The position numbers were made by a program, and so were the translations under genes. A DNA stretch of 64,000 nucleotides from contig NC_092671.1 of NCBI RefSeq assembly GCF_964355755.1, forward strand, positions 67,001-131,000, read 5' to 3'. This stretch comes from Antedon mediterranea (lineage: Eukaryota > Echinodermata > Crinoidea > Comatulida > Antedonidae). The notes under the pieces are model-generated. The model searched no databases and was not told where the DNA came from. It saw only the letters and a program-made list of their open reading frames with translations. Below are positions 11,620 to 23,460 of this stretch, one piece after another (position 1 is the stretch's first letter; every line of letters starts with the position of its first letter).

Positions 11620-14600
11620 ATGGGTAGCTTACTAACACGGTTCAGGGTATGTATTGCAATCTTTTCATGCATTTTAATTATAAATGCCTAGGCCTAGGCC
11701 TAGCCCAGTCTTCCTACTCAGTCTAGCAAACAAGGAAAGCCTAGGCACTAATAAGCCTGGTTTACGATGAAATCGGTCGCGTTTTAAATCGGTCGCGATA
11801 AAATCAACTTCCGGTATTTTGTATGGCGCGCCGCTAGAGCTATACGTTTGATGATATCGGTCGCGTTTAAAATCGGTCGCGCTATTTTGTATGGAGCGAG
11901 ATACATGCTAGCGGGGGATATACATTTCCTTCGTTTATATAGTCTAGGCCTAGATTTAATTGAAATTTTTTATGTAGAAACTAGATTATTTATGTGGATA
12001 TTTTTTATTTTGGTTAATAAATATTTATTAATATTTTTTTTTTTATTTCACAGGTTTTGGAGAAGGACTGTGTCTTTTCAAAATGCCCATTCCTAAACAC
12101 GTTTAAATATTTTATTAGGCATATAATAATTTACCTCTATTTTATTAATTTATGTACTGTAATTAATATATTATATAGAGAATATACGTCTGTGTCTTTT
12201 ATTAGGCAAATAATTACGTAAAAGAGAACAAAAAATTATTTAAAAACAATAATTGTTACAATGTGTAGCCTGTAAAGCCAGCGTATTAATTTGTATACTT
12301 ATGCATACTGTGGCAGTGCAGATATATCATATCCATGTCGTTAACAACTTACTATTGGATCACCTTACTTTAATTTCTATTTTATTTAAGTCCGTAAGTT
12401 ATGTAGGATAATAATGATTAAGTACAGTATATAATGATTATTGTTGAGGCAAATCACGTGTATATTTTTATTTCTAATGTTTAGGCCTAAAATAGTTTCT
12501 AGTCTATATAGGCCTCTTGCACGTGTTTTTGTGAAACCTAGTTCCATGGTGAAACGATGTATATAATTTACGTATATACATCGGCGATACTATAGTTTTT
12601 AATTTGAATATCTTTTATTTCTTCATTTATAATAATCATTTAATGTAAATAATTAAGTACCACTCAGTATCTCACATCCATACGCCATTCGTAAATCTAA
12701 ATGTTTAAATATCAGTGCAAGATTACCTCTTTGAGAATCGTGTCCACCTTTATTTATATCCATCCATTATTATTCTCACATCTAGGCCTATTATTGTACA
12801 TCATAGTCCTACTGTATAGGTCTGGTAGATTGATTTATAACGGCATATTATTTTATTAGTATTATCCTAAAACCATGCTCACGTAAGAGTGGCGGATATC
12901 GAACGTAAAAATCATCGTCATACATCATCTTCATCATGCTAATCTTTTCAAAAACTTAAACAATATCCAATAAAACTTTTTAAAACGATTTTCTAAACGA
13001 ACACATTATAATTATTCATTGACACCTGCAAGATAAAATGAAAACACAAATTATTTATAAATAATGAGATAAATAGTATTGGAATTCTATATTCAAAATT
13101 AACTAAAAACATAATTAGCGTTTTCATTAAAAATGCATCTGGGCCTAGTGCGTCCCATGCAAAATAGCGCGACTGATTTCAAACGCGACCGATATCATCA
13201 AACGTAAAGCTCTAGCGGCGTGCCATACGCCGGAAGTTGATTTTATCGCGACCGATTTCAGACGCGACCGATTTAATCTGACACCCTAAGCCTTAGTTAG
13301 GCGACTCTCACTCTGAGTAGTGTAGATACTAAGGCCGCGCCTACTACTAGAACTGTAGTACGGCATTCAGTGACCACTAGGCTACTAACCTAGGCCAGGC
13401 CAAGGCCTATAACTAGAAGCCTAGCTAGCCCACCACTACTAGGCTAGCCAGCCCACTACTCTACTAGGCTAGCCTAGCGAGGTCAGTCAAGTCAGCTATA
13501 ATTAGGCTATTTATTTAAACAAAAATGTATTAAAACAAAACAAATTAATCCATCATCATCATCATGATGGCGTTGCAATGCAAATCTTTAAAAAAAATTA
13601 AACGTAGGCTATGTGTATTATGTAGGCCTCTATTACGGTAAGTAGGTACTGTTATAATTTAGTTTTTTTGTTTTTTTTTTAATTTACAGAAGAAGAAAAC
13701 AACTGTGGAAATCCTTGAAGATATTGAAAATGACATCAGCAGACTTTTAAAATACAAACGACAAGATCAGCAGCTTGAAAAACAGTATCTGGGATCATTG
13801 ATCATCTACTCAATAATTGTGTACATTGTTGGAGCTCTTGTTTTCTATCTTTCCTTTTGGCCACAAACATACACAGACACTATTATTCGAGTTATTCCAC
13901 TTCTAGTTTTTCCATTTGTGTAAGTACAATACGATATCATATTATATAATAACCATACCAAAGTTCCGGTCATTCCATATTAATTTACTAGGTCGACCAA
14001 GTCTAATTAATTCGTTTAAATATAAAAAAAGTTGAATGTTTGAACCTAAACCACCATATAAATTATGTGTCTTGTGACTAAATATTTTAGGATATGGGGA
14101 ATTCGAAAACTACTTCAATGGTATTTTGTTAAAAGAAAAATTAAAAATGGTATGTATTTTATAAACAATTCATCTATTATTTAAAAGCTATGTAAATGAA
14201 ATCATTACAAATAAAAATCAAGTGATATGAATTTATACATGAATGGAGTCATTATTTACAGATATTGCTCTTGAAGACCTTCGAGAAAAAAAGAAAAAAA
14301 TTGTAAGTAATTGTAGATACTGTACAAATAAAACTAGCTTGTTAGTGTCGAAGATTCACTGTAGGTCTTGAATGAAATAAAGAATAAAATAAGCAAAAAG
14401 CTAGATCAAAATGATAAAGTAAAACATAACAACCAGATAGATTTTGCAAAGCTTTTGGGTATCACTAACCCTTTATCAGAGAGCACTTGCAGGTTATGAT
14501 ATTTATATTTTTTTTTACATTATGGCAAAAGTTTATATTAAATAAGTATTTGTATTATTAGATTTAATGAAAACATTATATCCTGGGGTATGTAACAACA

Positions 14601-16975
14601 CATTTAATTGTTTTAGTTAGAAGATGTAAAGGAAACAGAGAGTTACAAAAAGGCAAAAGAAATACTTGAGAGGTTTGACCCATCCTCAAGGCCACCACCT
14701 CCAACTGTTGTTCCTGTTGGCCCTTCTCAACCAGGTTAGTTCTATACAGGTTTAAGAAGCTATTAAAGATGTCACTGTAAGATGGTTTTTCCAGCATACA
14801 ACTCCATATATCTAAACTAAGAAATGATTAGTGGAAACCATGTATGGTACTACAACACTATAATTATGTACTGTAGTAGTGAGTCCTATGATATCAGCTT
14901 CTAATGGATGTAAATGTATATAATTAATATTTTGTACAGTCAATTATGTGGGTTTTTTTAGCAACAGCATTGAGGCAGAGGACTAAAGCACCACTAGTAA
15001 TGGGAAGACCAATGGCCAGACCTCAACAGTCAAGTATGCCTCAAAAACCAATGGCAGCAATTGGGCCTACTACACCACAACAGTTTGTACCAAGTAAGTT
15101 TTTGTATATTACAGATACTAGTGGTAGAGATATAGCAAATTGTATCAAGAATTACAACCAACATCGATGTAAATGTTTAAGTGAATTTGTTACAGTAACA
15201 TAGCAATTAATTGCCCCTACTATTTACATCTTTTTTAGTTTATAACCAAACATTTGTTATTTACATTGATCACTTAGCCTGGTTAATGAATAACAAATTA
15301 AGTTGATTTAAAGTTATAAAATGTTTGCTGCTGTAATGCAAATAAAATCTAACAATTCATAATTTATATTTCATATTAATTCATAATATCATCTTCCATA
15401 TCATTTGTTTATTTTCTTTTTGTTCTGTTGCTTCCTGTTTAAAGGTGGTGCAATGCATCACCTCTATCCATATGTTTTATTATCTTGTTAGCTTATAGAT
15501 TTGGAATAGTTTATTGTATTATTATTCATATTTAACTTTAGGAAGGCCAATTACACCCAGACCTATCTTACCACAACAACGAGGTAAAGTTGATAAACTA
15601 ATGGATTTTTTAGTTGGAGATGGACCTGAAAATAGGTACGCACTTATCTGTAAGCAATGTCATTCACACAATGGAATGGCTCTGAAAGAAGAGTTCGAAT
15701 ATCTCTGTAAGTAGAACACTTTTTGCATATTTATTTTTGTACCTTACATAGATAGGGCAGCTGCTGTTACAACTGTTGTATGCACATAAACAATGACTTT
15801 ATTGTATAATTGGAATCATGTAAATGCTACATATTATGTTGAATTGGGAGATTTGAAAGGTTTACTGTTAGCTAGAATTCAAAGAGGCAGAGCTACAGTA
15901 AGTTCGGTCTTTCAATGAATACACCAGCTGTTTAAAAGTAAACTTTTATTAAATTAATACACTGCTTGCATCTTGAATTTGAATACCGAAGGCTAAGTAA
16001 TGTACCTTCTTGTGATACACAAAATTATAAGAAGCATTAGTTCTATATTCTAATTGTGTATATTTTATTCTCTGTAGCCTTTAGGTGTGCATATTGTAAT
16101 TTTCTAAATGAAGCAAGAAAACAACGTAAAAATGCTCCTAAACTTCCTGAGGTTAGCCTACTAAATTCACCAGGTACACAACAATTATGAGTTTAAAAGT
16201 TGGTAATAATAACTTATGATACTGGTTTAACCATTATTAGAGCAAGACCCTACCTCAGAGGTCCCAACTTGGGAAAGTCCATTCGCAGGAGATTTTGTCG
16301 TGAACCTCATTCAAGTCTTCGGGGCGTTAAAAGTCAACGCGCGGGAATCTAAAATCAACACGTCAGCTCAGCTCATTATAATCAAGGCTATTAATTTCCT
16401 ACCTTTCACTGTACTGTTGTAATACTATATTTTACTTTTGAATTGTCCAATAGAAAGCAAAAGCCAAAGTTACTTGCACACTGGTTTTAGTTTAGTATTA
16501 GCTGTATAATCCATTGGTTCTACTTCTGTTAATTCATATCATCTGTGTGCAGTGACAGCCACAATAATTGGCACACATATGTATAAGTATGTATGTATAA
16601 AATTCAACTACACAGTTAGTGAGCCTTTCTGCCCATTGCAAGCAATTTAGCTTTTCCCTACAATCATTGCATAAGAAATTTGAAACATACTTCTCTCTTT
16701 CAGCATTTTCTATTCAAGCGGCTGAGGAGAGAGTTTTAGGCTCGCAAGAGGAAGAAGTTGAAGAGATTGGTAATGATGAACAGAGTGAAAATATATTGGA
16801 AAAATGTTTGAACGAAGGTGCAACAAATGAAACAACTATTGCTAAAGAAATCAACATGCTAGATGAGCCAAAACCTGAAATAAAAACGGATGATGAAATA
16901 ATGGACAATATTCTTTCAGATACCAAAAGTGCACTTAGTGTTAAGGATGACAATTTACAAACAGTGGGAGATTGA
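11620..16975 (+). CDS. LNPK: Lunapark, ER three-way-junction protein (9 coding exons)
   Basis: Exons: 11620-11646, 13690-13919, 14091-14149, 14262-14302, 14617-14734, 14962-15093, 15542-15706, 16078-16173 and 16704-16975. All borders are GT-AG and all phases fit, giving 379 residues (human LNPK 428). Lunapark stabilises three-way junctions of the tubular ER. Exon 1 codes only MGSLLTRFR; Gly2 fits the N-myristoylation known for lunapark. There are two membrane segments at about 43-66 and 74-98, a coiled-coil-like charged stretch to about 145, a Pro/Gln-rich linker (150-216), then LVGDGPENRYALICKQC and the four zinc cysteines C239, C242, C261 and C264. The tail is acidic, as in the human protein. 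The start was chosen because this tiny exon is in phase with exon 2 and matches the family's MGxLxxRxR opening. Intron 1 holds a transposon. Confidence 0.95.
11766..13280. mobile_element. Inverted-repeat DNA element in LNPK intron 1
   Basis: About 130-bp inverted ends: 11768-11895 matches the reverse complement of about 13160-13278. Each end contains four copies of (A)AATCGGTCGCG-type words plus the shared ataaaatcaacttccgg and cgccgctagagct segments. Repeated subterminal motifs of this kind often serve as transposase binding sites. The 1.25-kb interior is AT-rich and has no transposase frame. Exact ends and target duplication are not clear. Confidence 0.75.
13281..13520. other. ggcctag-rich low-complexity stretch
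   Basis: Dense runs of ctaggcc/gcctag words in LNPK intron 1. Similar patches are at 7480-7720, 31905-32010, 49680-49800 and 51200-51480. They look like a genome-wide compositional feature and carry no exon. Confidence 0.4.
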
Positions 16976-17091
16976 GAAAAAAAAATTCATTATTTATTAA
17001 TTTATGTACATTTAAAAAGCATATTATATACATTTTCTTTTGTTTTCTCTTGCCATGCTACATATGGGTACAGTATTGATTCTCTCTGATT

Positions 17092-17097
17092 AATAAA
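17092..17097 (+). terminator. LNPK: Candidate LNPK polyadenylation signal
   Basis: AATAAA about 117 nt after the stop codon. Another AATAAA follows near 17190. Either could be used. Confidence 0.5.
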
Positions 17098-17559
17098 TCT
17101 ACTGTAATTACTTTATTGCAAAAATCTCATAAATATAAAAAGTGTGTTCTGTTCACTTATAGTTATACTGTATAAATACAATTTCAATTAAATAAATTAC
17201 ATGTTTATATGACCATTTAATTAGGGTTGCCTTAATGTCCGCATTATTTGAATCTACTGTTCACTACTACAAGTGCAGTAGTAGAGGTTGTGTCACTCTA
17301 CATGTGCTGTCTTGAAACCACTATACAATACGTCATTAGGCACATTCTAATTAATACTATGCAGTTATTAATTTAATTGTTATATTATATTCAAATGTTT
17401 TCTGTAATATTGCGCATAACGTTCTTCTAAAACAAAATAATGTACTGTTTTGATATATCAACAGTCTAAAAGCATTAATGAAGAACTTTGTTTAAACAAT
17501 ATTAAAATTTAATTGAATACTACTTTTTGTTGTATTTATCAAATTTTAGTGGTGAATAT

Positions 17560-19509
17560 GGATTGGGGCATTGAGATATTATAGTGTATATCTCTCTTAT
17601 TGGGGCATTGAGATATTATAGTGTATATCTCTCTGATTGGGCATTGAGATATTATAGTGTATATCTCTCTGACTGGGGCATTGAGATATTATAGTGTATA
17701 TCTCTCTGATTGGGCATTGAGATATTATAGTGTATATCTCTCTCATTGGGGCATTGAGATATTATAGTGTATATCTCTCTGATTGGGGCATTGAGATATT
17801 ATAGTGTATATCTCTCTGATTGGGGCATTGAGATATTATAGTGTACTATAATATCTCTCTGATTGGGGCATTGAGATATTATAGTGTACTATAATATCTC
17901 TCTGATTGGGGCATTGAGATATTATAGTGTACTATAATATCTCTCTGATTGGGGCATTGAGATATTATAGTGTATATCTCTCTGATTGGGGCATTGAGAT
18001 ATTATAGTGTATATCTCTCTGATTGGGGCATTGAGATATTATAGTGTATATCTCTCTGATTGGGGCATTGAGATATTATAGTGTATATCTCTCTGATTGG
18101 GGCATTGAGATATTATAGTGTACTATAATATCTCTCTGATTGGGGCATTGAAATATTGTAGTGTACTATAATATCTCTCTGATTGGGGCATTGAGATATT
18201 ATAGTGTACTATAATATTTCTCTTATTGGGGCATTGATATATTATAGTGTATATCTCTCTGATTGGGGCATTGAGATATTATAGTGTATATCTCTCTGAT
18301 TGGGGAATTGAGATATTATAGTGTACTATAATATCTCTCTGATTGGGCATTGAGATATTATAGTGTATATCTCTCTGATTGGGGCATTGAGATATTATAG
18401 TGTACTATAATATCTCTCTGATTGGGGCATTGAGATATTATAGTGTATTATTATCTCTCTGATTGGGGCATTGAAATATTATAGTGTATATCTCTCTGAT
18501 TGGGGCATTGAGATATTATAGTGTACTATAATATCTCTCTGATTGGGGCATTGAGATATTATAGTGTACTATAATATCTCTCTTATTGGGCATTGAGATA
18601 TTATAGTGTATATCTCTCTGACTGGGGCATTGAAATATTATAGTGTATATCTCTCTGATTGGGCATTGAGATATTATAGTGTACTATAATATCTCTCTGA
18701 TTGGGGCATTGAGATATTATAGTGTATATCTCTCTGATTGGGCATTGAGATATTATAGTGTACTATAATATTTCTCTTATTGGGGCATTGATATATTATA
18801 GTGTATATCTCTCTGATTGGGGCATTGAGATATTATAGTGTATATCTCTCTGATTGGGGCATTGAGATATTATAGTGTATACCTCTCTGATTGGGCATTG
18901 AGATATTATAGTGTACTATAATATCTCTCTGATTGGGCATTGAGATATTATAGTGTATATCTCTCTGATTGGGGCATTGAGATATTATAGTGTACTATAA
19001 TATCTCTCTGATTGGGGCATTGAGATATTATAGTGTATATCTCTCTGATTGGGGCATTGAAATATTATAGTGTATATCTCTCTGATTGGGGCATTGAGAT
19101 ATTATAGTGTACTATAATATCTCTCTTATTGGGCATTGAGATATTATAGTGTATATCTCTCTGACTGGGGCATTGAAATATTATAGTGTATATCTCTCTG
19201 ATTGGGCATTGAGATATTATAGTGTACTATAATATCTCTCTGATTGGGGCATTGAGATATTATAGTGTATATCTCTCTGATTGGGCATTGAGATATTATA
19301 GTGTACTATTATATCTCTCTTATTGGGCATTGAGATATTATAGTGTATATCTCTCTGATTGGGGCATTGAGATATTATAGTGTACTATAATATCTCTCTG
19401 ATTGGGGCATTGAGATATTATAGTGTACTATAATATCTCTCTTATTGGGGCATTGAGATATTATAGTGTATATATCTCTCTGATGGGGCATTGAGATATT
19501 AGTGTACTA
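17560..19509. repeat. 37/43-bp minisatellite, left part (~49 copies)
   Basis: The unit is attggggcattgagatatta followed by tagtgta and tatctctctg. Two length forms are mixed: a short one (36-37 bp) and a long one (42-43 bp) with an extra ctataata. In the long form gatattatag / ctataatatc forms a 10-bp hairpin around a TGTA loop. A rare variant (gcattgatat) at 18231 recurs at 18785 with the same neighbours, showing a duplicated block of about 554 bp. Confidence 0.97.
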
Positions 19510-21886
19510 GAAGGCGAAACACCCAATGTTTTGGATCTGGTTTTTACAGACAAAGAGAATACTATAAATGGCATTATGCAGTCTCCACCACTGGGTAAAA
19601 GCGACCATATGATGTTACAATTTTCATTGGATCTTGTAAGAGATGACAGAATTGAACCAAATATTCGAAGTTACAGGCATGGTAACTATGATTTGCTGCG
19701 CGAGAAAATTGATTTGGTAGATTGGGATGTGGTTTTCAATGACAAATCAGGTATTCAATCGTGGGACGAATTCGAGCATATTCTTGCGAAGAATATTGAT
19801 GAGTGTATCCCGATGAGGAAGGTTTGCCACGGAAGAAAACCTCTTTGGATGAACAAAAAAATTGAAAAGCAGATTGCCAAAAAGAATAAATGTTGGAAAC
19901 AGTATGTAAAGGCCAAGAGAAAACAAAAAGTATGTGTGTCAGCAAAATGGTCGAAGTTTGTCCAAGTAAGAAATCAAACAGTAGATCTGATTCGATGTAG
20001 TAAATCTGACTTCGAAAATAAAATAGCAATTGAGATCAAATCTAATGAAAAGTCTTTTTGGAGGTATCTCAGTTCTCAGATCAATATAAAGTCTGGTATA
20101 CCCAACTTAACTGATAGTAATGGAAGGCATGTGTCTGATGACAAGGATAAGGCTGAGTTGCTAAACACGTTTTTTAGTAGTGTATTTGTCGATGAAAATT
20201 TTTCGAATGTACCGGCTGTTGATGACATTTCAGAGGATTTTTTATCTCAAGTTGACTTTCCTTGTGACGAAATCTTAAATATTTTATCAACGTTGAATAT
20301 TACTAAAACAGCTGGACCTGATGGTATTCACCCACGCATCTTAGTCGAACTAAAGGATATCATTTGCTACCCCCTCCATATTATTTTTACGAAATTGTTT
20401 CAGGAAGGAGCCGTCCCTAATAGTTGGAAACGGGCTACAGTGGTACCGATTTTTAAAAAAGGAGTGAAGTCTGACCCAAGCAACTATAGACCTGTGAGTT
20501 TAACTTCGGTAGTTGGTAAAATTATGGAGAGAATTATCAGGAAGGAATTATTGGACTTTCTTGAACATCACTCACTTATTTGTTATGAGCAATTTGGTTT
20601 CCGGCAAGGTCGTTCCTGTGCTTTACAATTACTTGATGTTCTTGAAAACTGGTTTTCTTATTTTGATAATCAGGATTGTTTTGATTGTATCTACCTTGAC
20701 TACAAGAAGGCTTTCGATAGTGTGCCTCATCATAGACTCCTTCTGAAAATGAGTGCATTGGGTATTAGAGGTAAACTTCTAAACTGGTTTCAAGAATTTC
20801 TTAACGATAGACAACAACGGGTTAGTGTCAATGGATGTGTTTCAGATTGGGCTGATGTTCGTAGTGGTATCCCGCAAGGAAGCGTCGTTGGACCTGTTCT
20901 TTTCATTATGTTTATAAATGATTTGCCTTCTGTTATTTCTTCCTCTGTACGCATGTTTGCAGATGATACTAAATTGTATAGAGTAGTTAACACTGTGAAT
21001 GATGCTCAAGTTCTACAAGAAGATTTAGAGAAGCATGTGACTGGTCTGACAAATGGCAATTACCTTTTAACGAGGGTAAGTGCAAAGTAATGCACTTTGG
21101 GAAGAAAAACAAAAAACATCTGTATGCCATGCGTGGTTTCTTATTGAATGAAGTTGATCATGAAAAAGACCTCGGTGTTACTATTGACTCTAAACTTGTT
21201 TTTAATGTAGGCCTACATGTGGCAGATGTAGCAATGAGAGCAAATCGGAAGTTGGGCATGGTATATCGAGCTTTCAAGTTTTTAAATATGGATGGGTTTC
21301 TTCGTTTATATAAAGCTATTATTCGTCCGACCTTGGAATACTGCAACGTTGTTTTTAACTCGCTACATTGTAAGGAGGAAGACCTATTGGAAAAAGTCCA
21401 AGAACGTGCCACCAAGCTTATTTTTTCCATTCGTCATTTACCTTATTCAGAAAGGCTGAAAATTCTCAACCTACCTACTCTCGCATACAGAAGGCAAAGA
21501 GCTCATTTGATACAGATTTTTAAAATTTTACATGGAGTGGATAGTATTTCTGCTGATTCTTTTTTTGAGCGTGATGAAGATGTTAGAACACGTGGTCATT
21601 CTTTTAAATTAAAATTTAAGTTCTCACCCACAAATTGGATGAGGGACTCATTTGGTCGAAAAGCTATTATATTATGGAATTCGTTATCGGAGGATGTAGT
21701 AGCTTCAAGATCAACCAATCAATTTAAGTCCGGTCTTGAACGGGCATGGTCCAACCACCCTCTTAAATTTGCGCCATATTCAAGAGTTGAGGTAATTATC
21801 AAGAGGGGCTTATAGGCATAGCCTAGCCTCGACTCCGGACCCAGCATTGCTGAGCTCCGGAAACAAGTAAACAAGTAAGTAAGTAA
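19510..21886 (+). mobile_element. 5'-truncated CR1-like non-LTR retrotransposon inside the minisatellite
   Basis: Open frame from 19510 to 21090, then a one-base frameshift and a second frame to 21815. The frame starts in the last part of an exonuclease/endonuclease domain (LDLVFTD, GKSDH). The reverse transcriptase follows: GPDGIHPR, NYRPVSLTSVVGKIMERII, FGFRQGRSC, a DYKKAFDSVPH metal-binding motif, GIPQGSVVGP and FADD. After the break, the C-terminal thumb region runs on (MHFGKKN, LGVTID, LEYCNVVF, LWNSL). It ends in a gtaagtaagtaa tail. ACTA stands at both junctions as a possible short target duplication, and array units continue on both sides. Dead copy: the endonuclease is mostly missing and the reading frame is broken. 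Confidence 0.93.
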
Positions 21887-22480
21887 ACTATAATATCTCT
21901 CTGATTGGGTCATTGAGATATTATAGTGTATATCTCTCTTATTGGGGCATTGAGATATAGTGTACTATAATATCTCTCTTATTGGGTCATTGAGATATTA
22001 TAGTGTATATCTCTCTTATTGGGGCATTGAGATATTATAGTGTACTATAATATCTCTCTGATTGGGCATTGAGATATTATAGTGTATATCTCTCTGATTG
22101 GGGCATTGAGATATTATAGTGTACTATAATATCTCTCTTATTGGGGCATTGAGATATTATAGTGTATATCTCTCTTATTGGGCATTGAGATATTATAGTG
22201 TATATCTCTCTGACTTGGGCATTGAGATATTATAGTGTATATCTCTCTGATTGGGCATTGAGATATTATAGGGTACTATAATATCTCTCTGATTGGGGCA
22301 TTGGAATATTATAGTGTACTATAATATCTCTCTGATTGGGGCATTGAGATATTATAGTGTACTATAATATCTCTCTTATTGGGCATTGTGATATTAGGCC
22401 TATAGTGTACTATAATATCTCTGATTGGGGCATTGAGATATTATAGTGTACTATAATATCTCTCTGATTGGGCAAAATGT
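21887..22480. repeat. 37/43-bp minisatellite, right part (~15 copies)
   Basis: Continuation of the array at 17560-19509 beyond the LINE, with the same two length forms. A few units here carry gggtcattg or small deletions not seen to the left. Confidence 0.95.
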
Positions 22481-22584
22481 TAATATTACAGTATGTAAAA
22501 AACGGTGACATTTTTGTTGATGCAAACTTTCATTTTCAAAAATGTTCCAACATAATTGTATATATATAATAAATGGGGATTTCA

Positions 22585-22776
22585 ATTTTATCTTATTTTT
22601 ACGTTTTTTTTTAACGTTGGTAATGTTTACGTTGAATCAACGTTGACATTTTTGCTGGTACACACTTTCATTTAAAACAACAGTTCTGACGTTATTTCAA
22701 CGTTTAGACATAAGTCACATAACGTTGAATTAACGTTAATTAAACCAGTTTTTATACACAGTATACTGTGTATAAA
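22585..22776. repeat. AACGTTGA-rich repeat and a perfect 26-bp palindrome
   Basis: 22585-22740 holds repeated aacgttga/tcaacgtt words with self-complementary pairs such as cgttgaatcaacg, a pattern of decayed short transposons. At 22751-22776 stands a perfect palindrome with arms tttatacacagta / tactgtgtataaa and no loop. Confidence 0.55.
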
Positions 22777-22934
22777 GAGGCAGGCATAGTCATCATTCTA
22801 AAATAGTGACCAAAATAATAATGCCATGTGCGGTCTACATTACACAATCATTTGGTCATAAACAATCAAGCTGGTGAAACAAAGGAAGACTAACAAAATA
22901 AATTGTGAGTTGACATACAAGAGAAATCGTATCC

Positions 22935-23375
22935 GGATATTCACCCCCTGGACATTTACCCCCCGGAAAACTACCCCCCGGACAACCACCACCTGGACCA
23001 CTGCCCCCTTAGGACAACTACCCCTTTAGGACAACTACCTCCCGGACAACTACCCCCTTAGGACAACTATCCCCTTAGGACAACTACCCCCTGGACAACT
23101 ACCCCCCGGACAATTACCCCCTAGGAACAATTACCCCCAGACAATTCCCCCCCCCCCCGGGTAATTACCCCGCGGACAACTACCTCTGACACAATACTCC
23201 CCGTAGGACAACTACTTCCTGGACCTGGACAATACTCCGAGGGCAAATAATCTTTTAGGACAACTACCTCCGTAGGACAACTAAACCCTGGACAACTACC
23301 ACCCAGTCAACTATCCAACAAATACCCCCCGGACGGCGGACAACTACCACCCAGACCATTCAACAACCCGGACTC
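22935..23375. repeat. C-rich irregular tandem repeat (ccccccggacaacta)
   Basis: About 25 imperfect units of 15-20 bp built on cccccggacaactac, some with ttaggacaactac. The plus strand is strongly pyrimidine/A-biased. The complementary strand has many G-runs and could form quadruplexes. A related block in the opposite orientation is at 26845-27090. Confidence 0.85.
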
Positions 23376-23460
23376 TGCAACAGTGTATAATAGGAATTAA
23401 TAACCATATTTTAATTCGTTACTTTGACGAATTACTATTCATTATTGTAAACAAAAGTAA

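Noticed and set aside
17560-22480. CRISPR-like regular repeats
   Set aside because: Units are head-to-tail with no unique spacers, in a eukaryotic intergenic region.
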